Shown here: piece by piece, positions 55,297 through 63,629 of the stretch
Numbering within the stretch: position 1 is the first letter of the stretch
Layout of the letters: every line of letters begins with the position of its first letter
DNA from: Corynebacterium glaucum
GTDB lineage: Bacteria > Actinomycetota > Actinomycetes > Mycobacteriales > Mycobacteriaceae
Direction: 5' to 3'
Assembly: GCF_030408855.1 (NCBI RefSeq)
Contig: NZ_CP047358.1
Coordinates: 1,860,001 to 1,924,000, forward strand
DNA length: 64,000 bases
Program-made: the position numbers and the translations under genes
Notes under the pieces: generated by a model
What the model was told of the DNA's origin: nothing
The model's database searches: none
The model's input: only the letters and a program-made list of their open reading frames with translations

Positions 55297-56082
55297 GTGT
55301 CTGAATCCCTGTCGGCCAACCCCTTGCGCCGCCCACAGCAACACCAAGAAATTGCCGACTACCTGCGGGACGAAATCTTCGCGGGCCGCATTCCTGTCGG
55401 CGAATCGCTGCCTTCAGAAGCGGAACTCTGCACCCAGTTCGACACCTCCCGCGGCCCGGTTCGGCAGGCAGTTTCCACGCTTCGCAGCGAGGGTCTGATC
55501 TCCTCCGGTCGCGGCCGCCGGTCGATTGTCCTGTCTAATATCCGCACCGAATCGTTTGAGGAAGTGCTCTCCAACGCCTCCCGGATCGCCCGCATGGGCA
55601 AAGAGCCGGGCCAAATCCTGCAGTGGTTCGGCCTGCACCCCGCACAGTCCGAAATTGCCAACGCGCTCGACGTCAAGGAGGGCACCTCGGTGGTCTCCTT
55701 GCGCCGCGTCCGCACCGCGAACGGCACCCCAATCGTCACCGAGGAAATTTTCTTCAGCCCATCCATTTCCTCGATCGTGCTGGGCGTGGACCCGAACTCA
55801 GAGTCCTTCCACCGCACCCTGATGCGCGAGGGCGTGAACTTCAACAACATTGCCCGTGCCGCAAGCATCGACCTCGCGAACGAGGACGACGTGTCCAACC
55901 TCGGCGTGGCGGATGGCGCGCCGATTCTCGAGGTGCAGGTTCGCGCCTACACGCACACCGGTGCGCCGGTTGAGTACGCAGTGCACCGTTACCGCACCGA
56001 GGAGATGTCTTTCGGCTTGAACAACGTGCGCGGACACTCCTCGCCAATGTGGGTGGAGATGGCGCCGGAGACGATCGGCTAG
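55297..56082 (+). CDS. GntR family (HutC subfamily, UTRA domain) transcriptional regulator
   Basis: A 261-residue regulator. The N-terminal winged helix contains EIADYLRDEIFAGRIPVGESLPSEAELC and SRGPVRQAVSTLRSEGLI. The UTRA effector domain (about 90-250) includes LRRVRTANGTPIVTEEIFF. GTG start with GGAAG 6 nt upstream; the longer ATG frame overlaps the upstream gene. It precedes the peptide-type ABC importer by 19 nt and probably controls it. Confidence 0.9.
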   Translation: MSESLSANPLRRPQQHQEIADYLRDEIFAGRIPVGESLPSEAELCTQFDTSRGPVRQAVSTLRSEGLISSGRGRRSIVLSNIRTESFEEVLSNASRIARMGKEPGQILQWFGLHPAQSEIANALDVKEGTSVVSLRRVRTANGTPIVTEEIFFSPSISSIVLGVDPNSESFHRTLMREGVNFNNIARAASIDLANEDDVSNLGVADGAPILEVQVRAYTHTGAPVEYAVHRYRTEEMSFGLNNVRGHSSPMWVEMAPETIG

Positions 56083-56101
56083 TACGGTACGCTTTTTCCG
56101 C

Positions 56102-57526
56102 ATGAAGCACACCTCGCTTGCCGGTTCCCTCATTGCCGCCGCAGCGCTTGCCTCATGCACCACACCGCAGCACCCCACGGAGGTGCTCACCGTCGCGGCG
56201 TCCGCTCCCCCAGCAAGCTTGGACTTTACGACGACCGGTGGTGCCGCTGGCCCGCAGGCACTCATGGGCAACGTCTACGAGACGCTCGTGCTTATCGACG
56301 ACTCGGGCCAGCCGCAGCCCAACCTCGCAACGAGTTGGGAGACCGACGGCACGACGTACACGTTCCACCTGCGCGATGACGTCACCTTTTCCAACGGCAA
56401 ACCGTTCACCGCCGAGGACGCGGTGTTCTCAATCAACTACGTCCAAAACGAATGGACAAACGGGTTGAAAGCCCAGATGGCCCCGGTTCGCGCCGCGAGG
56501 GCGATTGATCAGCACACGCTGGAAGTGCAGTTGGAAGAGCCGTCGGCAAGCTGGCTCTGGTCTATGGGCACGTTCACTGGGGCGATGATGTGCGAGGACT
56601 CCATCCCTCGGCTGGCGACGGACCCGCTGGGGACCGGGCCGTACACGGTGAAGCGTTTCGACGAGGGCACCGCGATCGAGTTCTCCGCCCGCGAGGACTA
56701 CTGGGACACCGTGCACAACGATGCGCAGATCCGCTACTTTTCCGATGCCGTTTCCGCGGTCAACGCGCTGCGCGCAGGCGACGTGGACGTGGTGTGGCAG
56801 ATGCAGGCGCCGCAGCTGATCGGCGCGCTTCCCGAAGACATCGGGGTCGAAGTGGGCACCACGAATGGCGAGGTGCTCCTTTCCATGAACAATCGGCGCG
56901 CACCATTCGACGACCCAGATGTCCGCCGCGCCGTCGCCCACGCCATCGACCGCGATGCGCTGAACCAGGTGGTGTACAACGGCTACGCCACTGATACCGG
57001 CGGCGCGCCCGTACCACCAACCGACCCCTGGTACACCGGCCGCGACTACTACCCCTTCGATCCAGAGCGCGCGAGGGAACTACTTGCGGGGCGCGCCCCG
57101 GAGATCACGATCACGGTGCCCAGCCTCCCCTACGCGCAAACCGCGGCCGAGCTCATCTTCTCCCAACTGCGCGACGTTGGCTTCAACGTGAAGTTGGAAA
57201 CCGTCGAGTTCCCAGCGGTGTGGCTGAACCAGGTGCTCAAGCAGTCGGACTATCAGGCCTCGATCGTCGCCCACGTGGAGCCGCGCGACCTGGCCAACCT
57301 GTTCGGCAACCCGGATTACTACTTGGGATACGACTCCGAGCAGACGCGTGAGCTGCTTGCCCACGAAGACTTCGGCGGCGCCGTGGACCAGATCATGGCG
57401 GACGCCGCAGCGTTGACGCTGGTGAACGCGCCGAACATTGTGCTCGCCCGCCCTGGCATTACGGGCGTAAACCCGAACGTGGTCACCGATTCGCTACCGC
57501 TGAACCGAATCGAGGTGGCGCGGTGA
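56102..57526 (+). CDS. Peptide/nickel-type ABC transporter, substrate-binding lipoprotein
   Basis: A 474-residue SBP_bac_5 family protein. Signal peptide with lipobox LASC (Cys19). The family block VYETLVLIDDSGQPQPNLATSW is followed by YTFHLRDDVTFSNGKPFTAEDAVFS (in part). It captures oligopeptides or similar solutes outside the membrane and delivers them to the permeases encoded next. The gene end overlaps the first permease by 4 nt. A repeat element encodes LIDDSG. Confidence 0.9.
   Translation: MKHTSLAGSLIAAAALASCTTPQHPTEVLTVAASAPPASLDFTTTGGAAGPQALMGNVYETLVLIDDSGQPQPNLATSWETDGTTYTFHLRDDVTFSNGKPFTAEDAVFSINYVQNEWTNGLKAQMAPVRAARAIDQHTLEVQLEEPSASWLWSMGTFTGAMMCEDSIPRLATDPLGTGPYTVKRFDEGTAIEFSAREDYWDTVHNDAQIRYFSDAVSAVNALRAGDVDVVWQMQAPQLIGALPEDIGVEVGTTNGEVLLSMNNRRAPFDDPDVRRAVAHAIDRDALNQVVYNGYATDTGGAPVPPTDPWYTGRDYYPFDPERARELLAGRAPEITITVPSLPYAQTAAELIFSQLRDVGFNVKLETVEFPAVWLNQVLKQSDYQASIVAHVEPRDLANLFGNPDYYLGYDSEQTRELLAHEDFGGAVDQIMADAAALTLVNAPNIVLARPGITGVNPNVVTDSLPLNRIEVAR
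56290..56300 (-). repeat. CGTCGATAAGC element, copy 17
   Basis: Inside the binding-protein gene; the gene reads Leu-Ile-Asp. Confidence 0.85.
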
Positions 57527-58416
57527 TCAAATCCGTTGGACGTTTCATCGCGCTGCTTGCCGCCGCCAGCGTTCTGATCTTCCTGCTGCTGCGCGCAGTG
57601 CCGGGCGACCCGGCGCGCGTTGCGCTCGGCGTGACGGCCACGGACGAAGCCGTCGCGGAGCTTTCGCGACGCTTGGGCACCGACCGCCCGCTGACCGTCC
57701 AGTACTTCGACTGGATCGGGGGACTGCTCACCGGGGACTTCGGCATCTCAATGGCGTCGGGGCGCGATATCACACCGACGATCATCGAACGCGCCGGCAC
57801 CTCGCTCACCCTCACCATCACCGCCATGGTGGTGGCGCTGTTGCTTGCCGTGCCGTTGGGGATCCGGCTGGCGCGCCGGCCCAACCCGATCCTGGCGGGG
57901 CTCACGCAGATTGGCATCGCGGTGCCGTCGTTCCTCATCGGCATCCTCACCGTCGCACTTTTCTCTGTGCAACTGGGGTGGTTGCCGGCTGGTGGCTGGG
58001 GCTCACCCGCGCACGCCGTGTTGCCGGTGGCGTCGCTGGCCTTGGTACAGGGTGCGATCCTCACGCGCTACGTGCGCGCTGCCATCGTGGAGGAGCTGGG
58101 CAAGGACTACGTGCGCACGGGCAGGGCGCAGGGGGCGTCGATAAGCGAAGTGCTTTATTCCTCCGTGCTGCGCAACGCGGCGCTGCCTGTGCTCACTGTG
58201 ACTGGCCTGCAGCTCTCGACGCTGATTGTGGGAGCGGTTGTGGTGGAGCGGGTGTTCGCGATCCCGGGTTTAGGTTCCATGCTGATCGACGCTGTGTCGA
58301 GCCGTGACCTGACCACCGTCCAGACCGTGATGATGCTGCTGGTCGCGTTCACACTCGCGGTGAACCTGATCGTGGATCTGCTGTACGTAGTAATCGACCC
58401 AAGGAGCCGGCGATGA
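57523..58416 (+). CDS. ABC transporter permease (DppB/OppB type)
   Basis: A 297-residue permease with six membrane helices. The N-terminal block LLLRAVPGDPARVALG and the EAA-like cytoplasmic loop YVRTGRAQGASISEVLYSSVLRNA are typical of the first peptide permease. The repeat element encodes the SIS of that conserved loop. Overlaps both neighbours by 4 nt. Confidence 0.92.
   Translation: MIKSVGRFIALLAAASVLIFLLLRAVPGDPARVALGVTATDEAVAELSRRLGTDRPLTVQYFDWIGGLLTGDFGISMASGRDITPTIIERAGTSLTLTITAMVVALLLAVPLGIRLARRPNPILAGLTQIGIAVPSFLIGILTVALFSVQLGWLPAGGWGSPAHAVLPVASLALVQGAILTRYVRAAIVEELGKDYVRTGRAQGASISEVLYSSVLRNAALPVLTVTGLQLSTLIVGAVVVERVFAIPGLGSMLIDAVSSRDLTTVQTVMMLLVAFTLAVNLIVDLLYVVIDPRSRR
58136..58146 (+). 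repeat. CGTCGATAAGC element, copy 18
   Basis: Inside the DppB-type gene; sense Ser-Ile-Ser with rare codon ATA; followed by GAAGT-GCTT. Confidence 0.85.
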
Positions 58417-59186
58417 GGCGCGCGCAATACGTAGGTGGCGTAATCGTCGGCCTGGTCCTGCTCGCCGCGGTGGTGTCGCTGGTGTGGACCCCGTACGACC
58501 CGTTGCAGGCGATGCCGGAAAACCGGTTGGAGGGGCCGTCGATAAGCCATGTGCTTGGCACGGACGAGCTGGGCCGCGACGTGCTGTCGAGGATTATGGA
58601 CGGCGCGCGCCTGACCCTCGCTGTGGTGCTGGGCGCGGTGGGGCTATCGGCGCTGATTGGCATCCCGCTGGGGATTTATGCGGGGATGCGCAACAGCAGG
58701 TTCGTGATGGGGATGTCCGACCTGCTGCTGGCGTTTCCGGCGCTGCTGCTGGCCATTGTGTTCACCGCGGTGTTTGGGGCCTCGATCTGGATTGTGGTGC
58801 TGGCGATTGGGCTAGCCGGGATTCCCGGGTTTGTGCGCGTGGCGCGGGTGGGCACGATCCAGGTGATGAGCCAGGACTACATCCTGGCCGCGCGGATGGC
58901 GAAACTTTCCGGACCGGCGATTGCGCGCCGTCACGTGCTGCCGAACATCGCGCACCTGCTGTCCACGCAAGCGACGGTTGCGATCGCCCTGGCTATCCTG
59001 GCCGAGGCTGGCTTGAGCTTCCTCGGGCTCGGGGCACCGGCGCCGTATGCGTCGTGGGGGCGCATGCTGCAGGCCTCGCAGCCGTTCTTGGCCACCGACC
59101 CGCACTTGGCGATCTGGCCCGGCCTGGCGATCGCGCTGACCGTTATGGGTTTCAACCTGCTTGGAGGCAGCCGTGATCCGCGTTGA
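58413..59186 (+). CDS. ABC transporter permease (DppC/OppC type)
   Basis: A 257-residue permease. The N-terminal helix and periplasmic segment lead to HVLGTDELGRDVLSRIMDGAR, the family signature. The EAA loop is YILAARMAKLSGPAIARRHVLPN. The C-terminus is short. Stop overlaps the ATPase gene start by 14 nt. A repeat element encodes GPSISHV. Confidence 0.92.
   Translation: MRRAQYVGGVIVGLVLLAAVVSLVWTPYDPLQAMPENRLEGPSISHVLGTDELGRDVLSRIMDGARLTLAVVLGAVGLSALIGIPLGIYAGMRNSRFVMGMSDLLLAFPALLLAIVFTAVFGASIWIVVLAIGLAGIPGFVRVARVGTIQVMSQDYILAARMAKLSGPAIARRHVLPNIAHLLSTQATVAIALAILAEAGLSFLGLGAPAPYASWGRMLQASQPFLATDPHLAIWPGLAIALTVMGFNLLGGSRDPR
58547..58557 (+). repeat. CGTCGATAAGC element, copy 19
   Basis: Inside the DppC-type gene; sense Ser-Ile-Ser (ATA codon); 411 bp after copy 18; followed by CATGT-GCTT. 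Confidence 0.85.
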
Positions 59187-60552
59187 AGATTTGAGCATTC
59201 CGGGCCTGCTAGACGGCATCTCCTTCGAGGTCGCCCCCGGCGAGCGCCTGGGCATTATCGGTGGGTCCGGCTCCGGGAAGTCGCTCACCGCGCTGTCCAT
59301 CATGGGGCTCACCGACCTGCCGGTGAGTGGCTCCATCACCGTCGACGGGGTGGAGATGGTCGGCTCCCCCGATCGCGTCCAGCGCAAGGTGCGCGGCGCG
59401 AAGGTGGGCATGGTCTTCCAAGAGCCGATGACCGCGCTCGACCCGCTGAAGAAGATCGGTTCGCTGGTGCCGCACGAGTTGCTTGAGGACGTCGGCGTTG
59501 CTCGCCCCGAGGCCTACCCGCACCAGCTCTCCGGCGGCCAGCGCCAGCGCGTGCTCATCGCGCTCGCCCTGTCGCAGAACCCGGACTATTTGATCTGCGA
59601 CGAGCCCACCACCGCGCTCGACACCACCGTGCAGCGCCAGATCCTCGACTTGATTGACCGGCTTGTCGACGAGCGCGGCATGGGCCTGATCTTCATCTCC
59701 CACGACCTCGCCGTGGTGGATCACATGACGGAGCAGCTGCTCATCCTCAAGGACGGACGCGAAGTATCGTCCCACTCCGAGTACGCCCAGCAGCTCGAGC
59801 GCGCCTCGCGCCCCGGCCCGCCAGCCGCACCCACTGTTCTCGGCGAGCCCGTGGTCACGCTCGACGGCGTGAGCCTGCGCCGAGGCGCCACGCAAGCCCT
59901 TGACAACGTCTCGCTCACCGTCCGCGAAGGCGAGCGCCTGGGCATTGTCGGTGGCTCCGGCTCCGGCAAGACCTCGCTTTTGCACACCATCGCTGGCTTG
60001 CTCACGCCGGATTCGGGCACGGTCACTGTCGGCGGCACCATGCAGATGGTCTTCCAGGACCCGTATTCTTCGCTCGACCCGCGGATGGATGTGCTCCGAA
60101 GCGTGATGGAAGGAGGCGTCGATAAGCAACGAGCTAGCGAAACCCTCGCCGAGGTTGGCATTACCGACAACCGTTTGCCCAAGGCCTTCTCCGGCGGGCA
60201 GCGCCAGCGGATCTCGATCGCTCGCGCCGCCGCGTCTCGCCCCAGCATTTTGCTTGCCGACGAACCGGTGAGCGCGCTCGATGTCTCCGTACGCGAGCAG
60301 GTGCTTGCGCTTCTCGACGCCACCGTGGGCCCGAACACCCTCATCTTTGTCTCGCACGACTTGGCGGTGGTGCGCGAGATCTGCCCGCGGATCGCGGTTA
60401 TGCACCAAGGCAAGATTGTGGAGCACGGCGAGACCGAAGCGATTTGGCGCGACCCGCAGCACGAGTACACGCAGCAGTTGCTGGACTCAGTGTTGGACTC
60501 GGTGCTGGACTCAGTACTGGACGGCGAGGGATCCAGCGACTCTAGCGAGTGA
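59173..60552 (+). CDS. ABC transporter, two ATPase domains fused (DppD-DppF)
   Basis: A 459-residue protein with two complete ABC cassettes. The first has Walker A GGSGSGKSLTAL, signature LSGGQRQRVLIALAL and Walker B YLICDEPTTALD. The second has GGSGSGKTSLLH, FSGGQRQRISIARAA and ILLADEPVSALD. It energises the peptide-type importer. GTG start with GGAGG 6 nt upstream. The C-terminus has a 4-residue repeat LDSV three times (12-bp DNA repeats, 60481-60520), followed by an acidic Ser-rich tail. Confidence 0.93.
   Translation: MIRVEDLSIPGLLDGISFEVAPGERLGIIGGSGSGKSLTALSIMGLTDLPVSGSITVDGVEMVGSPDRVQRKVRGAKVGMVFQEPMTALDPLKKIGSLVPHELLEDVGVARPEAYPHQLSGGQRQRVLIALALSQNPDYLICDEPTTALDTTVQRQILDLIDRLVDERGMGLIFISHDLAVVDHMTEQLLILKDGREVSSHSEYAQQLERASRPGPPAAPTVLGEPVVTLDGVSLRRGATQALDNVSLTVREGERLGIVGGSGSGKTSLLHTIAGLLTPDSGTVTVGGTMQMVFQDPYSSLDPRMDVLRSVMEGGVDKQRASETLAEVGITDNRLPKAFSGGQRQRISIARAAASRPSILLADEPVSALDVSVREQVLALLDATVGPNTLIFVSHDLAVVREICPRIAVMHQGKIVEHGETEAIWRDPQHEYTQQLLDSVLDSVLDSVLDGEGSSDSSE
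60117..60127 (+). repeat. CGTCGATAAGC element, copy 20
   Basis: Inside the second ATPase domain; sense Val-Asp-Lys. Confidence 0.85.
60481..60524 (+). repeat. 12-bp tandem repeats at the 3' end of the ATPase gene
   Basis: Units of the form TGGACTCAGTGT, slightly diverged, repeated about 3.5 times and translated as LDSV-LDSV-LDSV-LD. In-frame slippage expansion. Confidence 0.75.
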
Positions 60553-60679
60553 TGTAGGGCACCAGCGTCGGGTCGAGCAGGTGCTCTTCCACCCGCTCGA
60601 AATTCATGGCCATGGCGTCGAATTCGTGCACTTCAGCTGCCGTGAGCTGAACCTGCTCGCGGGGAACCGGTGTCTGCAT
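60542..60679 (-). CDS. Small protein of 45 residues, probably from a leaderless mRNA
   Basis: The open frame encodes QLTAAEVHEFDAMAMNFERV followed by EEHLLDPTLVPYITR, a protein-like acidic sequence. On the minus strand TACAAT (60691-60686) ends 6 nt before the ATG, the spacing expected if transcription begins at the start codon. No Shine-Dalgarno is present, which agrees. It is convergent with the ABC ATPase gene, overlapping its end by 11 nt. Function unknown. Confidence 0.6.
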   Translation of the reverse strand: MQTPVPREQVQLTAAEVHEFDAMAMNFERVEEHLLDPTLVPYITR

Positions 60680-60685
60680 GCGTCA

Positions 60686-60691
60686 ATTGTA
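60686..60691 (-). promoter_or_regulatory. -10 element of a leaderless promoter
   Basis: TACAAT on the minus strand, 6 nt before the ATG of the 45-residue gene; matches the corynebacterial -10 consensus TANNNT. Confidence 0.5.
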
Positions 60692-60746
60692 ACCCGAGAC
60701 TTACGAGTATGTGATTTGAACAAGAGGGGGCCTAAGCTGGTGGCCC

Positions 60747-62051
60747 ATGGACGACGCACCCAAGGTGATCGCCCCCTACCACCGGCTCAACCGCACGCGC
60801 CCGGACTGGTGGCGCCCGCTTGTAGAACTCGGGCTTGCCGCCGTGTTCGGGCTGGTGTTCCAGATCGCGTGGATTATCGCGATGATGTTCGGGCCGGTGA
60901 CGTTGGAGTCGCTCACCGCCATGCTCTTCGAGCGCGACGAGTGGAGCGCCGACCCCGCGACGAGCCTGATGCTGTTCGGCGGCATCGCCACCGGGATCCC
61001 TGCGGTGCTGCTGGCCGCGCGCATCAGTGGCAGGCCACGCGGCACGCTGTGGTCCGTCGAGCGGCGGTTCCGGTGGCGCCGCTTCGGCCAGGCGCTGCTT
61101 TTTATCACCTTGCCGGCGGCGGTGCTGCAAGCCCTCGACGTGGCGCTTTACGGCATGCCCGCGCCCGTAGACCGCACCTTTTGGCTGCACGTCGCAGTTG
61201 CGTGCACCGCGCTGCCGCTGCAGTGTGTGGCCGAGGAGCTGATCTTCCGCGGCATGCTGCCGCAGGCAATGGGTACGTGGATGCGCTCCGCGTGGCTGGC
61301 GTACCTCGTAGCTCTACCGATCTTTGTCATCGGCCACCCGTACGGAGCTTCGGGACTGATCAGCGTGGCAATCTTCGGCGCACTCGCGAGCCTGCTCACG
61401 CACCGCACCGGCGGGCTCGAGGCCGCGATCGCACTGCATATCACGCTGAACGCGACGGTGTACTTCGGCGAGTTCTCCGGCATCGCGCAAGATTTCGGTG
61501 TCCGACAGCTGCTCACCGCGTTAACGGTCCTCGTGATGTACGGCGGCGCCGGGCTCATTTTGCTGCTCGGGGTCAATACCACCGTCGCTCCGCCGCAGCT
61601 GGATAGCGTGCGCGTGCGCTCCCTTCCGCACCCGTCCGGCGAACTGCTCGGCGCTCGCGGCATCGACGTCGTCGGCCCCGGCGGTGTCGTGCTGTGTGAG
61701 ATGCCGTGGCGCGGCGACACCTCCAGCGCAGAACTCGTCGTGCCAGGCTGGCGCTTTCGATACACCGCACTGCACGGCCGCTTCGCCCTGCGCTGCACCA
61801 ACACCGGCCCGACACCGCAGCCGGTGTACCTTGCGATCGTCCCCCACTTCGCGCGCGGTCAGCTCCAGGGGCACGTGCTTTACGACGCCCATAGGACCGT
61901 CAAACTCACCCCCACCGGCGCCACCGGCGCCACCGGCATGGTGGTGTGGCATCCGCCCGAAGGAGGTGTCTGCGCTGGCCCTGAACTGCGTGATACGCTC
62001 CTTCAACCAGGCAAGAGCGTTCAGATAGAACTCAATATCGAGGTGGTCTAA
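60747..62051 (+). CDS. CPBP family intramembrane metalloprotease with extra C-terminal domain
   Basis: A 434-residue protein. The first ~275 residues carry about eight membrane helices with the CPBP (Rce1-like) motifs: CVAEELIFRGMLPQAMG (catalytic Glu-Glu and Arg), VIGHPYGASGL (His) and ALHITLNA (His). A soluble tail of about 150 residues follows (residues ~285-434: VRVRSLPHPSGELLGARG, WRFRYTALHGRFALRC). It is beta-rich and not part of the family. First of three tandem CPBP genes. Confidence 0.85.
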   Translation: MDDAPKVIAPYHRLNRTRPDWWRPLVELGLAAVFGLVFQIAWIIAMMFGPVTLESLTAMLFERDEWSADPATSLMLFGGIATGIPAVLLAARISGRPRGTLWSVERRFRWRRFGQALLFITLPAAVLQALDVALYGMPAPVDRTFWLHVAVACTALPLQCVAEELIFRGMLPQAMGTWMRSAWLAYLVALPIFVIGHPYGASGLISVAIFGALASLLTHRTGGLEAAIALHITLNATVYFGEFSGIAQDFGVRQLLTALTVLVMYGGAGLILLLGVNTTVAPPQLDSVRVRSLPHPSGELLGARGIDVVGPGGVVLCEMPWRGDTSSAELVVPGWRFRYTALHGRFALRCTNTGPTPQPVYLAIVPHFARGQLQGHVLYDAHRTVKLTPTGATGATGMVVWHPPEGGVCAGPELRDTLLQPGKSVQIELNIEVV

Positions 62052-62837
62052 ATGCAGTTTCACCTTCTGGCACGCCCCCGCCGCTGGTGGGTATCGCTCA
62101 TCGAACTAACCCTGGTCGCAGCCCTCTTCTTCGGTCTGCTCACCGCTGCGGTGGCTCTATTGAGTGCCACGGGCGATGATGCGGACGTGCTCGAGCTATT
62201 GTCCCTGGCGTTGGTGCTTCCCGCGCCGTTTCTCGCAGCCTGGCTGACCCGGCGCAACCCGACCGCGCTGCTCTCGGTGGAGTACCGGATCCGGTGGCCG
62301 ATCGTCGGACGCGCTGCGCTGGTAGCGGTGCCGCTGTACGGATTGCTTGCTGGCGTCATGTTCTTCAGCGCCGAAGCAGTCGTCACCGCTCACACCATTG
62401 CTCTCGCGTGTGTCTACCTCTTAATCATTCCGTTCCAGGCCGCGATGGAAGAGCTCGTGTTTCGCGCGGCGTTGCCGCAGATCGTGGGTACCTGGGTGCG
62501 CTCACCATGGGTCGCCTACGGCGCCGCGATCCCGCCGTTTGTGTTCCTCCATGTCTACAACTGGATCGGTTTGACGGACATTTTCGTGTTCGCGGCGTGT
62601 GCGTCGTACCTAACGTGGCGCACCGGCGGCATCGAGGCTGCCACCGTGCTGCACGCCGCAGGCAACCTTCAGATCTACCTGTTGATTCCCTTCTTTCCCG
62701 ACGATCTCACCGTGACAACGGACCTCGACTGGGGCTCAGTCGCCTTCACGATTGCGCTCACGGTGCTCGCGACCGCACTCATCGCGCGGGTGGTCACCCG
62801 CAGCCGAGCTGTGTCTAATGTATATAGGGTCGGATAG
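62052..62837 (+). CDS. CPBP family intramembrane metalloprotease, second copy
   Basis: A 261-residue membrane protein with the motifs AAMEELVFRAALPQIVGTW, FVFLHVYNW and VLHAAGN. The ATG directly follows the stop of the previous gene (TAAATG), with GAGGTGG upstream. Very similar to the next gene (same MQFHLLARPRRWWV-type start), hence a recent tandem duplication. In bacteria CPBP proteins often process or give immunity to peptides; no peptide gene is seen here. Confidence 0.85.
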   Translation: MQFHLLARPRRWWVSLIELTLVAALFFGLLTAAVALLSATGDDADVLELLSLALVLPAPFLAAWLTRRNPTALLSVEYRIRWPIVGRAALVAVPLYGLLAGVMFFSAEAVVTAHTIALACVYLLIIPFQAAMEELVFRAALPQIVGTWVRSPWVAYGAAIPPFVFLHVYNWIGLTDIFVFAACASYLTWRTGGIEAATVLHAAGNLQIYLLIPFFPDDLTVTTDLDWGSVAFTIALTVLATALIARVVTRSRAVSNVYRVG

Positions 62838-63629
62838 ATGCAGTTTCATTTGATGGCGCGCCCGCGCCGCTGGTGGGTACCGCCGATCGAGGCCATCATT
62901 CTCGCAGCGCTGTTTCTCGGCCTAACCATCGTGGCGGTGGTGGTCCTGCTCGCCCTCGGCGGTGAAGAGTCCGAGGCATTTGACGTATTCGTCATGGCGC
63001 TGATACTCCCCGTGCCGTTCCTCGCCGCATGGCTCACCCGGCGCGATCCAACGCAGTTGCTGTCAGTGGAGCGTCGAACTCGCTGGCCTTTGGTCGCTCG
63101 CAGTGCCCTGGTTGCAGTGCCCATGGCCCTACTTGTCTTCGCCTACGAGATGCGCGCGGGCGGGGAGGCGGTGTTCACCACCGAAACGATTGTGCTGGCC
63201 TGCCTGTTCGTGCTGGTTACTCCCTTACAGGCCGCGTCGGAAGAGCTCCTCTTTCGTGCCGCACTCCCGCAGATCGCCGGGAGCTGGGTGCGCTCCCCTT
63301 GGGTGGCGTACGGCCTCGCGATCCTGCCGTTCGTCTACTTCCACTATTACAACTGGATCGGTCTGATCGACATCTTCATTTTCGCGGCGTGCATGTCCTT
63401 TCTCACCTGGCGCACCGGCGGTGTGGAGGCTGCTATCGCGCTCCATGCGGCAAACAACATCGGGGTCTTCGCGGCAGGCGCGTTCTTCCCGGGCAGGGTT
63501 CCGGCCGTCGACATCGACTGGCCAACTGCGGCGTTCTACATCAGTGTCATTGTCACCGCGACGGCGCTTACTGGATGGCTACTGACCCGTCGGGATTCAC
63601 CTTCACCTGCGCAGCCGCCGCTGCCGTGA
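62838..63629 (+). CDS. CPBP family intramembrane metalloprotease, third copy
   Basis: A 263-residue paralogue of the preceding gene: N-terminus MQFHLMARPRRWWVPP, active-site blocks ASEELLFRAALPQIAG, FVYFHYYNW and ALHAANN. Stop/start are adjacent to the second copy (TAGATG). The C-terminal end overlaps the convergent gene by 62 nt. Confidence 0.85.
   Translation: MQFHLMARPRRWWVPPIEAIILAALFLGLTIVAVVVLLALGGEESEAFDVFVMALILPVPFLAAWLTRRDPTQLLSVERRTRWPLVARSALVAVPMALLVFAYEMRAGGEAVFTTETIVLACLFVLVTPLQAASEELLFRAALPQIAGSWVRSPWVAYGLAILPFVYFHYYNWIGLIDIFIFAACMSFLTWRTGGVEAAIALHAANNIGVFAAGAFFPGRVPAVDIDWPTAAFYISVIVTATALTGWLLTRRDSPSPAQPPLP

Noticed and set aside
59661..59671. Minus-strand CGTCGACAAGC in the ABC ATPase gene as a member of the repeat family
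   Set aside because: It lacks the downstream GCYY tail and encodes the common LVDE of ABC proteins, so it may be chance in GC-rich coding DNA.
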